Below, piece by piece: positions 24,002 through 32,987 of a stretch of DNA of 42,119 nt. Each line of letters begins with the position of its first letter. Positions within the stretch are counted from its first letter, which is position 1. The notes beneath the pieces are model-generated. The model saw nothing but the letters and a program-made list of their open reading frames with translations. It ran no database searches and was not told the DNA's origin. A program made the position numbers and the translations under genes. Origin of the DNA: Acidimicrobiia bacterium (GTDB taxonomy: Bacteria > Actinomycetota > Acidimicrobiia > Acidimicrobiales > Aldehydirespiratoraceae); the NCBI GenBank assembly GCA_021296315.1, contig JAGWAO010000029.1:42902-85020 (forward strand), given 5' to 3'.

Positions 24002-25513
24002 TCAGGCGGCGACGATGCGGGTGACGGTGCCGTTGAGCGACAGCGCGTAGAGTTCGCCCCGGCCGTCCTCGCCGAACGACGCGAGGGAGCCGCCGAACAC
24101 TTCCGCCCCCAGTTCGCGGAACTCGACCTCGCCCCTGGAGATCTGCAGGGCCCACAGGCGCGACGTGCAGTAGTCCCCGAAGACGTAGGCGCCGTAGAGA
24201 TCCTCGATGGCGCTGCCCCGGTACACGTACCCGCCGGTGACGCTGCAGCCGTCGTCCTGGCTGTACTCCCACACCGGATCGGCGTGGTTGGCAGGCTCGT
24301 CGCCGGCGAAGGCGTGCAGGCCCTCGCGGAGGCGCCAGCCGAGATTGGCGCCGAGTCCGCCCCCGTTGGCGGCCAGCAGCACAGTCACCTCCTCGTAGCG
24401 GTCCTGTCCCACGTCGGCGATCCAGAGGTCGCCGGTGGCGCGGTCGAACGAGAAGCGCCACGGATTGCGTACCCCGGTGAGGAAGATCTCGGGCCGTCCC
24501 GTTCCGTCCTGGTCGGAGGCGAAGGGATTGTCGGCCGGCACGGCGTAGGGCTCGGTGGCGTCAGGCGTCGGCTCGATCCTCAGAATGGCCCCCAGCCAGG
24601 TGTTGGGGTCCTGGCCGGCATCGAGCGGGTCGCCTCCCGAGCCGCCGTCGCCGAAGCCCACGTAGAGGAAGCCGTCGGGGCCGATGGCCAGGTCTCCACC
24701 GTTGTGATTCCGGTAGGGCTGGGCCTGGAACAGGATCGTCCGCCGGCGGCCGCTCAGGCCCGTTCCGTCCCTCTCGAAGGCGTCCACTCGGGTGTCGCCC
24801 GCGAGGTCTGTGAAGTTCGCGTAGAGCCATCGGTCGGTCACCGCTATTCCGAGGAGACCCCGCTCGCCAGTGGCTTCGGTCTCGGCGGTGATGTCCAGGA
24901 TTGTCTCCACCACCTCGCCCCGATCCATGTCGACCCGCAGGACGCGGCCCGAGCGCTCCGCGATCCACACCAGGTCGTCGCCGGGGGCCACCGCCATGTC
25001 GATCGGCTCGTCGAGGGTGAGCACCGGCACCAGATCGACGTCGGCGGCGAACATGTTGCCGTCGGGCCGGGTGCTGACCGGCTGCGGATCAGGATCTTGC
25101 GGCTCGGGCGCGCCGGATGTGGTGCCCGTCGCTTCGGCTGCCGGCTCCCCGGCGGTCGTCGCGGCTCCGTCATTGGTGCCGGCGCCCGTCTCCTGGGAGG
25201 TTGCCGCGGCTCCGTCATTGGTGCCGGCGCCGGTCTCCTGGGAGGTTGCCGCGGCTCCGCCATTGGTGCCGGCGTCGGTCTCCTGGCCATCGGTCAGTAG
25301 AGGGTCCTCCGGCTGACCGTCCTGCTCCTGCCTTTCGACGAGCGCTGTCCCGTCAGGGGCCGTGGTCGCCGTCGGCACGGTGGGCCGCGGCGTCGACAGC
25401 TCGTCGTCTGCGGCGCAGGCGCCCCCGATGGTTGCTGCGGCCGCCACTGCGGCGGCAACCAGCAGCAGCCGCCGTCGAGGTTCCTTGAGCAGCGAAGCCG
25501 CGTCAGTCGGCAT
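24002..25513 (-). CDS. Secreted PQQ-type sugar dehydrogenase-like protein
   Basis: The 503-aa protein has an N-terminal hydrophobic export signal (about 15-31) ending near Cys33 (a weak lipobox), a Thr/Gly/Asp linker with 15-residue repeats (about 75-120), and a six-bladed propeller of the glucose/sorbosone dehydrogenase family. Landmarks include GERGLLGIAV, HNGGDLAIGPDGFLYVGFGD, GVRNPWRFSFD, DVGQDRYEEV and YSQDDGCSVTGGYVYRG. Relatives oxidise aldose sugars outside the membrane with PQQ; many family members have no proven activity. The ATG at 25513 lies 23 bp after tesB. Confidence 0.85.
   Translation of the reverse strand: MPTDAASLLKEPRRRLLLVAAAVAAAATIGGACAADDELSTPRPTVPTATTAPDGTALVERQEQDGQPEDPLLTDGQETDAGTNGGAAATSQETGAGTNDGAAATSQETGAGTNDGAATTAGEPAAEATGTTSGAPEPQDPDPQPVSTRPDGNMFAADVDLVPVLTLDEPIDMAVAPGDDLVWIAERSGRVLRVDMDRGEVVETILDITAETEATGERGLLGIAVTDRWLYANFTDLAGDTRVDAFERDGTGLSGRRRTILFQAQPYRNHNGGDLAIGPDGFLYVGFGDGGSGGDPLDAGQDPNTWLGAILRIEPTPDATEPYAVPADNPFASDQDGTGRPEIFLTGVRNPWRFSFDRATGDLWIADVGQDRYEEVTVLLAANGGGLGANLGWRLREGLHAFAGDEPANHADPVWEYSQDDGCSVTGGYVYRGSAIEDLYGAYVFGDYCTSRLWALQISRGEVEFRELGAEVFGGSLASFGEDGRGELYALSLNGTVTRIVAA
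25161..25286 (-). repeat. 45-bp tandem repeats in the dehydrogenase linker
   Basis: A 45-bp unit occurs 2.8 times (25161-25205, 25206-25250, 25251-25286). It codes for an ATSQETGAGTNDGAA-type segment in the linker between signal and propeller. The first two units differ at one base. Confidence 0.93.
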
Positions 25514-25536
25514 ATTGCTCACAGAAGCCAACACGG

Positions 25537-26379
25537 CTACTTGATCCGCCGGATCAGGCCTTCTTGCACCACCGACACCACCAGACGGCCGTCCTGGGTG
25601 AACACCCTGCCCGTCGCCAGCCCCCTGGCCCCGCTGGCGGCCGGGGTGTGCTGGTCGTACAGCAGCCATTCGTCGGCTCGGAAGGGCCCGTGGAACCACA
25701 TGGCGTGATCGAGGCTGGCCAGCATGACCTGCGGGTTCGCTGCGCTGGTGCCGTGGGGCGCCAGCGCAGTGTCGAGCAGGGTCAGGTCGCTGGCGTAGGT
25801 GAGCAGGCAGGCGTGCAGCACCGGGTCATCGCCCAGCGTGCCGTTGGCCCGCATCCACACCAGCTGTCTGGGCGGCAGCGGACCGCTGCGATCAAGCGGG
25901 CTGGTGGTCACATAGCGGATGTCGAGCGCCTGCATGCGGTCGGGCCGGACCCGGTCCGGGTCGGCGGCCTTGATCCTCCTGGTGCGGGGCTGCAGCGACT
26001 CGGGGTCGGGCACCTCAGGCATCGGATCGGCGTGCTCGTACCCGTCCTCGGCAATGTGGAACGACGCTGCGAGCTGGAAGATGGCCCGCCCGTGCTGGAT
26101 GGCGACCACGCGACGGGTGGTGAACGACCGCCCGTCCCGTATGCGGTCCACGTCGTAAAGCACCGGGGCCCTGGGGTCGCCGGCCCGCAGGAAGTAGGCG
26201 TGCAGCGAGTGCACCGAGCCCTCCTCCACTGTGCGGGCCGCGGCCACCAGCGCCTGGCCGGCCACCTGGCCGCCGAAGATCCGCTGGCGGTCGTCGTCGG
26301 GGGAGAGGCCCCTGAAGATGTTGACCTCGATGGCTTCGAGGTCAAGGAGGGCCACCACATTGTCCAGCGCCGTCTGCAT
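25537..26379 (-). CDS. tesB: Acyl-CoA thioesterase II (TesB family)
   Basis: The 280-aa double-hotdog protein hydrolyses acyl-CoA to free acid and CoA. Landmarks are RIFGGQVAGQALVAAARTV (about 33-51), SLHAYFLRAGDP (about 57-68), DGRSFTTRRVVAIQ (about 80-93), SLDHAMWFHGPFRADEWLLY (about 223-242) and GLATGRVFTQDGRLVVSVVQEG. The catalytic Asp/Thr/Gln set is consistent with these segments. The ATG at 26379 begins at the usual family N-terminus (MQTALDNVVALLDLEAIE). The dehydrogenase-like gene follows 23 bp later. Confidence 0.93.
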   Translation of the reverse strand: MQTALDNVVALLDLEAIEVNIFRGLSPDDDRQRIFGGQVAGQALVAAARTVEEGSVHSLHAYFLRAGDPRAPVLYDVDRIRDGRSFTTRRVVAIQHGRAIFQLAASFHIAEDGYEHADPMPEVPDPESLQPRTRRIKAADPDRVRPDRMQALDIRYVTTSPLDRSGPLPPRQLVWMRANGTLGDDPVLHACLLTYASDLTLLDTALAPHGTSAANPQVMLASLDHAMWFHGPFRADEWLLYDQHTPAASGARGLATGRVFTQDGRLVVSVVQEGLIRRIK

Positions 26380-26436
26380 CCGCCCATCATGCCCCGCCCA
26401 GGGGGCGGACGGGTACCCCCGAGCGGTCGTGCGCAA

Positions 26437-26442
26437 TAGCCT
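26437..26442 (+). promoter_or_regulatory. Predicted leaderless -10 box (TAGCCT)
   Basis: TAGCCT lies 6 nt before the GTG at 26449, at the head of a three-gene envelope operon. Confidence 0.5.
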
Positions 26443-26448
26443 GCGGTC

Positions 26449-26889
26449 GTGACCGCCACGCCTACATCCACCCTGCGGAGGCTGCGAGCCGAGCACGGGC
26501 TGAAGGCCCTGCGCTACTGCGGCGTGTCAGTGGTGAACGTGACGGTCGGGCTCAGCGTGCTGGCCGTTTGCCATGGCGCGTTGGGGTGGCCTGCGGTCGT
26601 GGCCAACCTCGCAGCCTGGATCGTCGGCACCGCCCCCGCATACCTGCTGAGCCGGGCCTGGGTGTGGCAGCGCAGCGGTCCTCACCGGCTGGGCGGGGAG
26701 ATCCTCACGTTCTGGGTCATGGCGCTGGTCGGCCTGGCCCTCTCGTCCCTGGTGGTAGCGATCATCGAGCACCTCGCGGACCGGACCGTGCTCGTCCTGG
26801 CGGGCAACTTCGGCGCCTACGGCAGCGTGTGGGTGGCCAAGTACATCTTCCTCGACCGGGTGATGTGGCCCCGAACTCGCGACGCCTGA
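26449..26889 (+). CDS. GtrA-like four-helix membrane protein
   Basis: The 146-aa protein has four predicted transmembrane helices and typical GtrA features: RYCGVSVVNVTVGLSVL (22-38), NLAAWIVGTAPAYLLSRAWVW (about 53-73) and FGAYGSVWVAKYIFLDRV (about 123-140). GtrA proteins are thought to help move lipid-linked sugars across the membrane for surface polysaccharides. Its stop overlaps the methyltransferase start by 1 bp, and a polysaccharide deacetylase follows, which supports an envelope role. Confidence 0.85.
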   Translation: MTATPTSTLRRLRAEHGLKALRYCGVSVVNVTVGLSVLAVCHGALGWPAVVANLAAWIVGTAPAYLLSRAWVWQRSGPHRLGGEILTFWVMALVGLALSSLVVAIIEHLADRTVLVLAGNFGAYGSVWVAKYIFLDRVMWPRTRDA

Positions 26890-27509
26890 TGGACGACCAG
26901 CTGCGCCGCGCTGCTGAGGCGGCGCGCGGCTTCATGCCCGCCGCTGAGGGACTGGCCCTCTACGAGGCCGCCGCGTCGCTCGATGTGGACGGGCCGCTGC
27001 TGGAGGTGGGCAGCTACTGCGGCAAGTCGGCGGTGTACCTGGGCGCGGCCGCGCAGCAGGCAGGACGGGTGCTGTTCTGCGTCGACCACCACCGCGGCTC
27101 AGAGGAGAATCAACCCGGTTGGGAGCATCACGACCCGGAGGTGGTGGACCCCGATCTGGGCGTGATCGACACGCTGCCGTACTTCCGCCGCACCATCTCC
27201 GACGCCGGTCTGGAGGAGATCATCGTGGCCGTCGTGGGCGATTCGCCGACGGTGGCATCGCTGTGGGCCACCCCCCTGGCCATGGTGTTCATCGACGGCG
27301 GGCACGGTGCCGGGCCCGCCCACCGCGACTACGAGGGCTGGTCGCCCCATGTAACACCGGGGGGACTCCTGGCCATACACGACGTGTTCGAGGACCCCGC
27401 CGACGGGGGACGGCCCCCGTATGAGATCTGGTTCCGGGCCCTGTCCGACGGATGCTTCCGAGAGCAGTCGGCGGTCGGCTCGCTGCGGGTGTTGCGGCGT
27501 GTCGCCTAG
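26889..27509 (+). CDS. Class I SAM-dependent methyltransferase
   Basis: The 206-aa protein has the SAM-binding strand and loop LLEVGSYCGKSAVYLGAAA (about 37-55) with an acidic residue after the second strand (VLFCVDHHRG), and a later MVFIDGGHGAGPAHRDYEGW with TPGGLLAIHDVFED. This pattern belongs to the Methyltransf_24 type, common beside glycan genes. The substrate is unknown. The ATG at 26889 overlaps the gtrA-like stop (TGATG). The open frame upstream is shadow in gtrA. Its end overlaps the next gene by 11 bp. Confidence 0.8.
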   Translation: MDDQLRRAAEAARGFMPAAEGLALYEAAASLDVDGPLLEVGSYCGKSAVYLGAAAQQAGRVLFCVDHHRGSEENQPGWEHHDPEVVDPDLGVIDTLPYFRRTISDAGLEEIIVAVVGDSPTVASLWATPLAMVFIDGGHGAGPAHRDYEGWSPHVTPGGLLAIHDVFEDPADGGRPPYEIWFRALSDGCFREQSAVGSLRVLRRVA

Positions 27510-29166
27510 AGCCCTCGCCATCGGCTTCGGACTGGTTCTGGTGGCCGCCGGATGCAGCGGCGAGCGCTCATCGGGCCACGACCTGGCCGTGTCGGGCGGG
27601 GCACCCCAGGCGACGGTTGCGACCGCTCCCACGGTGCCGCGCACCACGTCGACCACCACGACGCAGCCGGAGGCTCGCCCCGAACCGGCGTCACCTCCGG
27701 CCGAGGACCCAGTCGAAGTGGAAGTCCCGACCCCCGCTACGTCGGTGGAGCCCGAGCCCATCGGTTGGGAGGACCTGGAGCATCTCACCGTGGAGGTCGA
27801 CGGAGAAGTCGTGCGGCTGGAGGGCGGTCGGGCCACGGTCTCATACGGCGGCGCCTCGGCGACCAGTTTCACGCTCCAGAACCGCGTCGCCCAAGGCGAC
27901 CTCGACGGCGATGGCGACGAGGACGTGGTAGCCCACATCGTCCAGCGGTCGCCTGGGACGGGCGTCTTCCACCTGATCGTGCCCGTGATCAATGACGAGG
28001 GCGCCGCGGCGGCGCAGTCGCCCATCGCCGTGGGCGATCGCGTCGTCGTGGACGCCATCACGGTGCGGGACGGTCTGATCGACGTGTCGCTGTTCGACCG
28101 GGCCCAGGACGAACCCTTCACGATCATCTCCCGGCACACGACGCTGGAGATCGACCTGTCTTCGCCGGCACCGCTGGTGAGGGTGATCGACACGGAGCCC
28201 ATCGAGGACATGCCGATGCCCGGCCCGGAGCGACCCGAAGTGAACATCCGCTTCGAGCCGGGCGCGGTAAGTGCCACCGAGCCCGGGACCATCGACTTCC
28301 GCGAGCGCCAGACCTACACGGTGTACGCATCGGAGGGCCAACCGTTCACCGCCACGCTGGAAGCGCCGCTGGGTGTGTGGCTCGATGTCCGCCTGGACCA
28401 CCTGGTTGTCACCTCCGCCTCCCAACGGTCCCAGCTGGTGGAGGCGGAGCTGCCGGCGACGGGACCTTGGAAGGTGACTGTGATCTCCTCGCACGCGGGG
28501 GAGTCCGGCTACGAGCTCACCGTCGAGGCGCTGCCGCGGCCGGCGGCCGCGCCCGTGCCCACAACCACTGCACAGGCGGTGACCGTGCCCCGACCGGTCA
28601 CGCCCGACCACGAAGGCGTCGTCGTCTATCTGACCTTCGATGACGGCCCCAATCCCGACTACACGCCGCAAGTGCTCGACGTCCTGGCCCGTCACGACGC
28701 CCGGGCCACGTTCTTCGTGGTGGGTTCGTTGGCGCAGGCCTATCCCGACATCATCCAGCGCATCGCGGCGGAGGGTCACACCATCGCCAACCACTCCTGG
28801 AACCACGAGGACCTGGCCGGTCTGTCACGGGCGGCCTTCGACGAGACGATCAGCCGGACCCAGGCGGTCCTGGGGGATCTCGCCGCGCCGTGCCTGCGCC
28901 CGCCGTACGGGTCGATCGACGCCTTCACCAGGGAGTGGGCCGCTTCCCACGGACTGACGCTGTTGACGTGGGACGCCAGCCCCGCCGACTGGCTCCGCCC
29001 CCCGGCAGAGGAGATCGCCGACTACATCGTGAAGTGGGCCAGGCCCGGAGTGGTCCTCCTGATGCACGACGGTGGCGGCGACCGCTCCCGTACGGTCCAG
29101 GGCCTGGACATGGCTCTGGAGCGGCTAGCCGACCGGGGCCTGCGCTACGAGCCGGTCTGCCGCTGA
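27499..29166 (+). CDS. Polysaccharide deacetylase (NodB domain) lipoprotein
   Basis: The 555-aa protein has a lipobox VAAGC (Cys19), a Thr/Pro linker, a beta-rich region with an FG-GAP-like GDLDGDGDEDVV loop (about 132-143), a second beta domain (about 260-345), and a C-terminal NodB deacetylase domain. Catalytic motifs are TFDDGPN (about 379-385), HSWNH (about 432-436, two metal His) and RPPYG (about 467-471). It should remove acetyl groups from a cell-wall glycan on the outer membrane face. The GTG at 27499 places the lipobox correctly and overlaps the methyltransferase gene. Confidence 0.9.
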   Translation: MSPRALAIGFGLVLVAAGCSGERSSGHDLAVSGGAPQATVATAPTVPRTTSTTTTQPEARPEPASPPAEDPVEVEVPTPATSVEPEPIGWEDLEHLTVEVDGEVVRLEGGRATVSYGGASATSFTLQNRVAQGDLDGDGDEDVVAHIVQRSPGTGVFHLIVPVINDEGAAAAQSPIAVGDRVVVDAITVRDGLIDVSLFDRAQDEPFTIISRHTTLEIDLSSPAPLVRVIDTEPIEDMPMPGPERPEVNIRFEPGAVSATEPGTIDFRERQTYTVYASEGQPFTATLEAPLGVWLDVRLDHLVVTSASQRSQLVEAELPATGPWKVTVISSHAGESGYELTVEALPRPAAAPVPTTTAQAVTVPRPVTPDHEGVVVYLTFDDGPNPDYTPQVLDVLARHDARATFFVVGSLAQAYPDIIQRIAAEGHTIANHSWNHEDLAGLSRAAFDETISRTQAVLGDLAAPCLRPPYGSIDAFTREWAASHGLTLLTWDASPADWLRPPAEEIADYIVKWARPGVVLLMHDGGGDRSRTVQGLDMALERLADRGLRYEPVCR

Positions 29167-29203
29167 TCCATAGCAGACCACCGGCTATTGCTCGGCGCGG
29201 CGC

Positions 29204-29347
29204 TACCTCGTAGGCTCTGCCGAGCCGACAGGCAGCGAAGCCGGTGCGAACCCGGCACTGTCCCGCAGCGGTGATGCTCGGCGGCTCCGGCCGCTGAGAC
29301 GAGTCCGATCGCCTGGCTGCCGGCTCGACGATCCGACCCTCGAGGTA
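29204..29347 (+). ncRNA. Cobalamin (B12) riboswitch
   Basis: The conserved core is plain: AGCCGGTGCGAACCCGGC, then ACTGTCCCGCAGCGGTGA, and a B12-box-like CCGATCGCCTGGCTGCC further on. Stem P1 is perfect: TACCTCG (29204-29210) pairs with CGAGGTA (29341-29347). Binding of adenosylcobalamin would shut off the downstream btu-cob genes, here probably at translation of btuF, 66 nt past the end of P1. Confidence 0.95.
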
Positions 29348-29412
29348 AGGGAAGGCTCGTGCGGTGGTACTCCCGCTGCTCGGCCCCGAACTCGAGCAGA
29401 AGGGAGAACCTC

Positions 29413-30303
29413 ATGAACACCACCGCAACCGGGCGAGCGATCCCACGCGCCAAGCTCCTGCTGGCTGTGCTCGCCGCGATCCTCGTGGCCGCCGCATGCA
29501 GCGGCACCCCTGACGACGACCAGTCCGCGGACCAGCGGATCGTGTCCATCTCGCCGACCGGGACCGAGATGCTGTTCGCCATCGGCGCGGGCGACCGGGT
29601 GGTGGCCGTCGACCAGTTCTCGTACTACCCGGACGACGCCCCGGTCACCGACCTCGACGGCTGGAACCCCAACGTCGAGGCCATCGCCTCCTACGACCCG
29701 GACCTGGTGGTCATGCAGACCAGCGGCGATGCCGGCGCCAGCCTGGAGGCTCTCGGCATCGAGGTGTGGGCCCACGACGCCCCGTTCGCCTTCGAGGACG
29801 TCTTCGTCCAGATCGAACAGCTCGGCGAGGTCACAGGTCAGGTTGACGAAGCCGCGATGCTGGTCGCTGAGATGCGGACCGAGATCGCAGAGCTGATCGC
29901 GGCCGCGCCGGATGTGTCCGGGCTCAGCTACTACCACGAACTCGACAACACCTTCTACACCGTCACCAGCAGCACGTTCATCGGGCAGGTGTACAGCCTG
30001 TTCGGCCTGGCCAACGTGGCCGATCCCGCCGATGCCGAGGGCAGTGCCTGGGGCTATCCGCAGCTGAGCGACGAGTACCTGGTGGACGCCGACCCCGACG
30101 TGATCTTCCTCGCCGACACCCTGTGCTGCGGCCAGAGCGCCCAGACGGTGGCGGCCCGTCCCGGCTGGGACCAGCTCACGGCGGTGCGGGACGGCCGGAT
30201 CGTCGAGCTCAACGATGACATCGTGTCGCGCTGGGGTCCCCGCCTGGTGGACTTCATCGCGGCGATCTCCGGTGTGCTGGTGTCGCTCGGCGCGACGAGC
30301 TAG
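29413..30303 (+). CDS. btuF: B12 ABC transporter substrate-binding lipoprotein (BtuF-like)
   Basis: The 296-aa protein has a signal peptide with lipobox VAAAC (Cys29) and a class III (helical-backbone) binding-protein fold: RIVSISPTGTEMLFAIGAGDRVVAVD (about 42-67, in pieces), PNVEAIASYDPDLVVMQ, and a C-terminal RWGPRLVDFIAAI. It would capture cobalamin or cobinamide for the adjacent permease and ATPase. The ATG at 29413 follows AGGGAGA. The upstream riboswitch makes B12 the likely ligand rather than heme or siderophore. Confidence 0.9.
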   Translation: MNTTATGRAIPRAKLLLAVLAAILVAAACSGTPDDDQSADQRIVSISPTGTEMLFAIGAGDRVVAVDQFSYYPDDAPVTDLDGWNPNVEAIASYDPDLVVMQTSGDAGASLEALGIEVWAHDAPFAFEDVFVQIEQLGEVTGQVDEAAMLVAEMRTEIAELIAAAPDVSGLSYYHELDNTFYTVTSSTFIGQVYSLFGLANVADPADAEGSAWGYPQLSDEYLVDADPDVIFLADTLCCGQSAQTVAARPGWDQLTAVRDGRIVELNDDIVSRWGPRLVDFIAAISGVLVSLGATS

Positions 30304-30330
30304 ACGGCAGGCGATTGGAGGGGCCTTGAC

Positions 30331-31398
30331 GTGAGCGACCAGCCGGCTGGCCGGGCCGATGTCGTGCTGCAGGCGTCGGGCCTGCGACCGGGGCCGCTGG
30401 CTGCCGGTCTGGCTGCGGCAGTCATCGCGGTGCTCGCCGGGCTGACCATCGGTCCGGTGGACATCGCCGCGCACCGGGTGGCGTTGCAGTTGCTCGACGG
30501 GCTGCCGGGGGTGACGATCGACTCCGGCCTGAGCGACGCCCACGCCGCCATCGTGGAGCAGATCCGGCTGCCCCGGGTGGCCCTCGGCCTGCTGGTGGGG
30601 GCCACCCTGTCGGTCAGCGGCGCCACCTACCAGGGCGCATTCCGCAACCCGCTGGCCGACCCGTACCTGCTGGGCATCGCGGCCGGGGCCGGACTCGGGG
30701 CCACCATCGCCATCACCAGCAACCTCGGCGACGGGGCCGGCGTGCTGGACCCGGTGCCTCTGGCCGCCTTCGCGGGAGCCCTCATCTCGGTGACGGTGTC
30801 GTATGTGGCCGGCCATCTCGGGGGACGCTCCACCGCGTCGCTGATCCTGGCCGGCATCGCGGTGGCCAGCTTCCTCACCGCCTGCCAGACGTACGTGTTG
30901 CAGGCCAACAGCGACGCGTTCCGCCAGATCTTCGCCTGGATCCTGGGACGCATCGCCACTTCGGGATGGTCCGAGCCGGCGCTGATGCTGCCCTACTTCT
31001 TGGTGACGGTGGCGGTCGTTCTCCGCTACCGCCGGGCGCTCGACGTGCTGGCCGTCGGCGACGAGGAGGCCGCCGCGCTCGGCCTTGAGCCCCGCCGGGT
31101 CCGCATGATCGTCGTGCTGGCCGCGTCGCTGGGCGCGGCTGCGGCGGTGTCGGTGAGCGGGCTCATCGGCTTCGTCGGCATCATCGTGCCCCACACCGTG
31201 CGGCTCGCGTTCGGCACCAGCAACCGGCTCGTGCTGCCGCTGTCGGTGCTGTTCGGGGGAGCGTTCATGGTGCTCGCCGACCTGGCCGCCCGCACTGCGC
31301 TGGCTCCGGCCGAGCTGCCCATCGGCGTGGTGACCGCGTTCTTGGGCGCCCCCTTCTTCGTGCTGGTGCTGCGCACCAGCCGCCGGGAGATCTGGTGA
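30331..31398 (+). CDS. btuC: B12 ABC transporter permease (FecCD/BtuC family)
   Basis: The 355-aa membrane protein has about ten hydrophobic helices and the family signatures RLPRVALGLLVGATLSVSGATYQGAFRNPLADPYLLGI (about 72-109, in pieces), SLILAGIAVASF, and GFVGIIVPHTVRL (about 278-290). It forms the import channel for corrinoid. The GTG at 30331 has GGAGGGG upstream. Its stop overlaps the ATPase start by 4 bp (GTGA). Confidence 0.93.
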   Translation: MSDQPAGRADVVLQASGLRPGPLAAGLAAAVIAVLAGLTIGPVDIAAHRVALQLLDGLPGVTIDSGLSDAHAAIVEQIRLPRVALGLLVGATLSVSGATYQGAFRNPLADPYLLGIAAGAGLGATIAITSNLGDGAGVLDPVPLAAFAGALISVTVSYVAGHLGGRSTASLILAGIAVASFLTACQTYVLQANSDAFRQIFAWILGRIATSGWSEPALMLPYFLVTVAVVLRYRRALDVLAVGDEEAAALGLEPRRVRMIVVLAASLGAAAAVSVSGLIGFVGIIVPHTVRLAFGTSNRLVLPLSVLFGGAFMVLADLAARTALAPAELPIGVVTAFLGAPFFVLVLRTSRREIW

Positions 31399-32249
31399 AG
31401 AACGCAACCCCGCCGCCTATCCCCAAGCCGGGTGGCGCGCCCGTGAAGAACGCAGTGAGCGTGCGGGCGCTCGACGTCACCCTCGACGGCACGCATGTGC
31501 TGCGCGGCGTCGACCTGGCTGCGTCGACGGGGGAGTGGGTCAACATCATCGGCCCCAACGGCGCGGGCAAGACCACGCTGCTTCGGGCGCTGCTCGGACT
31601 GGTGTCCTTCGACGGGGAGATCACCATCGACGGCCTCAGCGACCGGCGCCGCTCGTCCCGGGCCCGAAAGGTGGCCTACGTCCCCCAGACACCGGTGATC
31701 CCGCCAGGGATGCTGGTCGCCGACTACGTGCTGCTGGGGCGCACCCCCCACCGGGGCGTCTTCGCGGCCGAGACCGCCAACGACCGCAAGATCGCGGCCG
31801 AGGTCCTGACCCGCCTCGACCTGGGCGGCTTCGGCGAGCGCACCGTGCAGTCGCTGTCGGGCGGCGAGCGTCAGCGCGCCGTGATGGGCCGGGCTCTGGC
31901 CCAGCAGGCCGACCTCCTGCTCCTCGACGAGCCCACCACCGCCCTCGATCTCGGCCATCAGCAGGATGTGCTCGAGCTGGTCGACGCGCTGCGACGCGAG
32001 CGCGGCCTCACCGTCATCGCGACCCTGCACGACCTGACGCTGGCGGCCCGCTACGGCGACCGCATCGCCATACTCGCGCAGGGACGGGTCGCCGAGACCG
32101 GGCCGCCTGCCGACGTGCTAACGGTGCAGAACATCGCCGAGTACTTCGGCGCCAGCGTGCGCATCGTCGACGACCCCGATGGCCCCGTGATCGTTCCCAC
32201 CGCCGGCGCGGGCCGTGACCCCGTCGCCCAGAATGGAGACCAACCGTGA
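31395..32249 (+). CDS. btuD: B12 ABC transporter ATP-binding protein (BtuD-like)
   Basis: The 284-aa ATPase has Walker A GPNGAGKTT (53-61), Q-loop VAYVPQTP, signature LSGGERQRAV, Walker B LLLLDEPTTALD and the switch His in TLHD. The GTG at 31395 gives GTGA coupling to btuC; a second GTG at 31443 would trim 16 residues and is possible. It overlaps cobO by 4 bp. Confidence 0.94.
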   Translation: MKNATPPPIPKPGGAPVKNAVSVRALDVTLDGTHVLRGVDLAASTGEWVNIIGPNGAGKTTLLRALLGLVSFDGEITIDGLSDRRRSSRARKVAYVPQTPVIPPGMLVADYVLLGRTPHRGVFAAETANDRKIAAEVLTRLDLGGFGERTVQSLSGGERQRAVMGRALAQQADLLLLDEPTTALDLGHQQDVLELVDALRRERGLTVIATLHDLTLAARYGDRIAILAQGRVAETGPPADVLTVQNIAEYFGASVRIVDDPDGPVIVPTAGAGRDPVAQNGDQP

Positions 32250-32818
32250 CCACCAGCGACTCCCCGCCCACCGAAGATCCCCGCCCCGGCGGGATGCGCA
32301 CTGCCAAGAGCCTGATGGTGGTCAACACCGGCGACGGCAAGGGCAAGTCCTCGGCCGCGTTCGGTACGGCCATGCGGGCCAGGGCGCGGGGCTGGCCGGT
32401 TGCGGTAGTGCAGTTCCTCAAGTCGGATGACTGGGTAACTGGTGAGCAGTTGATGGCCGAGCCGCTCGGGGTGGACTTCTGGTCGCTGGGAGAGGGCTTC
32501 ACCTGGGACAGCGACGACCTGACCCGCGACGAGGCCGAGGCCCGGGAGGCGTGGCGGCACGGCAAGGCGGTGGTGGAGGCGGGCGAGCACCGGCTGGTGG
32601 TGTTCGACGAGATCACCTACCCGCTCAACTGGGGCTGGATCGACGCCGCCGAGGTTGAGGCCGCGTTCCGCAACCGTCCCGAGCAGGTGTCGCTGGTGCT
32701 GACCGGCCGGGACGCACCGGATTGGATGATCGAACTGGCTGACACCGTCACCGAGATGGTCAAGACCAAGCACGCCTACGACGCCGGGATCCTCGCCAAG
32801 AAGGGCATCGACTACTGA
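32246..32818 (+). CDS. cobO: Cob(I)yrinic acid a,c-diamide adenosyltransferase (CobO/BtuR)
   Basis: The 190-aa enzyme adds the 5'-deoxyadenosyl group from ATP to cobalt. It has the CobA/CobO P-loop NTGDGKGKSSAAFG (27-40), VVQFLKSDDW (about 53-62), LVVFDEITYPLNWGW (about 116-130) and VLTGRDAPDWMIELAD (about 152-167). It follows btuD with a GTGA overlap, so imported corrinoid is adenosylated at once. Confidence 0.95.
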   Translation: MTTSDSPPTEDPRPGGMRTAKSLMVVNTGDGKGKSSAAFGTAMRARARGWPVAVVQFLKSDDWVTGEQLMAEPLGVDFWSLGEGFTWDSDDLTRDEAEAREAWRHGKAVVEAGEHRLVVFDEITYPLNWGWIDAAEVEAAFRNRPEQVSLVLTGRDAPDWMIELADTVTEMVKTKHAYDAGILAKKGIDY

Positions 32819-32987
32819 TGCCCGCCTCAGCGCACTGCTGGTGGAGGGCTGCAATCCGAACTGCCTGCGCCGATGAGCATCCCCATCCACGCGACCACCT
32901 TCCACGGCGCCCGCGCTGGAGCGCACCAGGACGAACTACCTGCGCCTTGACCACCTGTTCGGTGAAAAACCGACAGAAGTTCGATGG

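Noticed and set aside
29203..31407. 734-aa open frame on the minus strand across btuF/btuC
   Set aside because: It overlaps two certain genes and the riboswitch, and has shadow composition (Arg/His/Gly/Gln).
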